Positions 62,254-64,000 of a stretch of 64,000 nt of DNA are shown here, piece by piece. The notes beneath the pieces were generated by a model. It worked only from the letters and a program-made list of their open reading frames with translations. It was not told where the DNA came from and searched no databases. The stretch lies in contig NC_073342.2 of the NCBI RefSeq assembly GCF_027580225.2, forward strand, positions 14,397,501-14,461,500, read 5' to 3'. A program made the position numbers and the translations under genes. The DNA comes from Misgurnus anguillicaudatus. Lineage: Eukaryota; Chordata; Actinopteri; Cypriniformes; Cobitidae. Numbering within the stretch: the first letter of the stretch is position 1; every line of letters begins with the position of its first letter.

Positions 62254-62734
62254 ACACAACAGATACTTTACAAACAACATTAGTTTACAATCTGTTCTGC
62301 AGCTGACAGGAAAACTTTTGGTTAACTATAAAGGCTCTATTTTTGTATATAGTGACAAAATTACAGTAGTTTGTTCAAGAAATTGTTTATGATATGTCAT
62401 GTGTATTGATTGTTAAGTTGTACTTAACATGAAGTACAGAAATGGGTTGTAATGCTCTAAAACATTATGGGGTAATTATAACACTTTCACATTTTAATCA
62501 TTTTCAGAAACCCTCTTTTAAGAGGTTTCATTCATTGCAACTGATACCAATGCTGCCCTTATGAACTTTGGATACAGTATATGCACACTGTACACATAGT
62601 CAATGTTGTAGCTAAAAACATCAATCTGATTGGTCTGTGTGTGCTGCTGAACTTTCAATATTAAAAACAATATCTTAAACCGTATATAACTGTGGAAAAT
62701 ATTTTTTTATAAAAACATTGTTTTATTTATTTAT

Positions 62735-63010
62735 GGTAACACTTTGCAATAATGTTGTATTTGTAAACGCATCGGTTTGCATGAACTAACACTGAGCAAT
62801 ATAGTTTATCAGCATATATCAGCAAAAATAAATCATGTTAGTTGCATTTACTAATGTTAACAGATCCAACTTTTAATTAAAAAAATGTATAAGTAAATGC
62901 TAAAGTTAACATGAACTAAAATTAATAATAGCTGTAGAAGTATTCATCATTGTAGTTCATGTTAGCTAATATGTTAAATGTTAACAAATACCTTATTGTA
63001 AAGTGTTACC
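62735..63010. mobile_element. MITE GGTAACACTTTGC
   Basis: GGTAACACTTTGCAATAATG faces TACCTTATTGTAAAGTGTTACC across 276 bp. It lies downstream of anpep copy 2 and just upstream of the TATA-driven gene at 63.1 kb. Confidence 0.8.
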
Positions 63011-63112
63011 TTCTTTTTTTTTATAAATTATTTACCAAATCAAAATTTATTCATGAGTATGAATAGCTGTTTCCAACAACATCATGGAGGAGGGTCAAAC
63101 ACTATAAAAGTC

Positions 63113-63119
63113 CGGAGTT
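63113..63119 (+). promoter_or_regulatory. TATA box
   Basis: TATAAAA lies 52 bp before the ATG at 63165. A start site 25-30 bp downstream would give a 5' UTR of about 25 nt. Confidence 0.6.
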
Positions 63120-63164
63120 TCCAGTTTGGCATCTGCATACAAACACAGTGTAACTTTCAGTAAC

Positions 63165-63219
63165 ATGAACAAAATTTTTCTTTTGCTTCTCTTTGCACTT
63201 TCCACAGTGACTCCGAAGG
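63165..63219 (+). CDS. First coding exon of a secreted protein, gene truncated by window end
   Basis: An ATG in good context (AACATGA) opens MNKIFLLLLFALSTVTPK, a typical signal peptide with a lysine, a leucine-rich core and a small-residue cleavage region. The frame meets the donor GTAAGA after 55 nt at phase 1. A TATA box is correctly placed upstream. The mature part is not in the window, so the family cannot be named. The strong TATA promoter and phase-1 signal exon suit a tissue-specific secreted or immune-type protein. Confidence 0.6.
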
Positions 63220-63413
63220 GTAAGACTGATACATTAAAACTTTTATTGTTGAATTGTATGAGCTAAATCAACTTCAAAAGCCATTCGGATAAGTATATTC
63301 ATCATTTTTAAATATGACGTCTGCGTAAAGCTTTTTTTATAGCACACACTAGAAAATGGTACAAAAGCTGTCCATGGGGCAGTACTCTTTTACAAAGTAC
63401 ACATGTGTATTTG

Positions 63414-63901
63414 CACTGTTGGGGAAAGTTACTTTTAAACGTAATGCATTACAATATTTAGTTACTCCCCAAAAAAGTAACTAATTGCGTTACTTAGTTA
63501 CTTTTCATGGAAAGTAATGCTTACGTTACTTTTAAGTTACTTTTGCATTACTTTTTCTCACTTGGTTGAGGCTTGATCTCTTTTAGGCCTTGCAGGTGTT
63601 TTTTATGATCGCAAAAATGTCAAGCTCTGGCCTGCCATCCCTGTTTCTGACTCAAACTGTTCCCGCTCAGGAGCACAGAGTTCGTAATTTTACGTTAATT
63701 AGTAATTCAGTTCAGTTTAATTTAGTAATTTTTTTTTTTTTAATTGAATTAATTAAACTGAAAAGTAACTCGCATTACTTTTTTTAAAAGTAACTCAAAT
63801 ATTAATGTGTACATTTATAAAGTAATGCGTTACTTTACTCGTTACTTCAGAAAAGTAATATTATTATGTGCGTTACTTGTAATGCGTTACCCCCAACACT
63901 G
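63414..63901. mobile_element. hAT-like MITE of the CAGTGTTGGGG family
   Basis: Ends CACTGTTGGGGAAAG (one change from the family) and ACCCCCAACACTG. The exact octamer TGTATTTG flanks it (63406-63413, 63902-63909). It interrupts a GTACC-type repeat that continues to the end of the window. Located in the first intron of the 63165 gene. Confidence 0.9.
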
Positions 63902-64000
63902 TGTATTTGCATATTAGTACCTCAAAAATATCGTACATTTTGGTACCAAATGTACAAATCCAGAATCTGTACCTAAATGGTACATATTAGGACTTTTGGA

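Overview
This window is vertebrate nuclear DNA, most likely from a cypriniform teleost. It has split genes with GT-AG introns, AT-rich introns, tRNA-derived SINEs and many short DNA transposons of types common in carp-like fish. Four multi-exon structures can be supported: two in full (one gene complete on each of three loci, one locus duplicated), plus the first coding exons of two further genes.

Layout. 1-9 kb is mostly transposon DNA (two hAT elements with 8-bp target duplications, one inserted in an older MITE). It ends in a CpG-rich stretch with a signal-peptide exon on the minus strand. 12.8-22.1 kb holds a minus-strand three-exon gene for a C11orf24-like mucin-type membrane protein. 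Its first intron contains a TIR-flanked minisatellite. 23.4-31.5 kb holds ap3s2 (AP-3 sigma subunit) on the plus strand, with large introns full of foldback MITEs. 31.5-37.3 kb is intergenic and dominated by a 1.85-kb AT-rich minisatellite.

37.3-62.3 kb is a tandem duplication of aminopeptidase N (anpep). Both copies are on the plus strand, each has 20 coding exons, and exon phases match exactly. Copy 1 (37460-45580, about 960 aa) keeps all catalytic residues but has two broken-looking splice sites. Copy 2 (48646-62253, 938 aa) has a full set of GT-AG introns, a shorter stalk and HELAHM in place of HELAHQ. Both share a proximal promoter block with an HNF1-like half site. At 63.1 kb a TATA box and a signal-peptide exon mark the start of another secreted-protein gene that runs off the window.

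The genes do not form a pathway. AP-3 sigma acts in endosome-to-lysosome sorting, the C11orf24-like protein is a probable Golgi/plasma-membrane cargo, and the anpep copies encode brush-border-type ectopeptidases. The anpep-ap3s2 neighbourhood is conserved with human chromosome 15q26. I found no previously undescribed gene system. The most useful leads are the splice-site changes in anpep copy 1 and ap3s2, the paralogue promoter block, the MANSC-like exon of the C11orf24-like gene, and several nested transposons whose order of insertion can be read from their target duplications.
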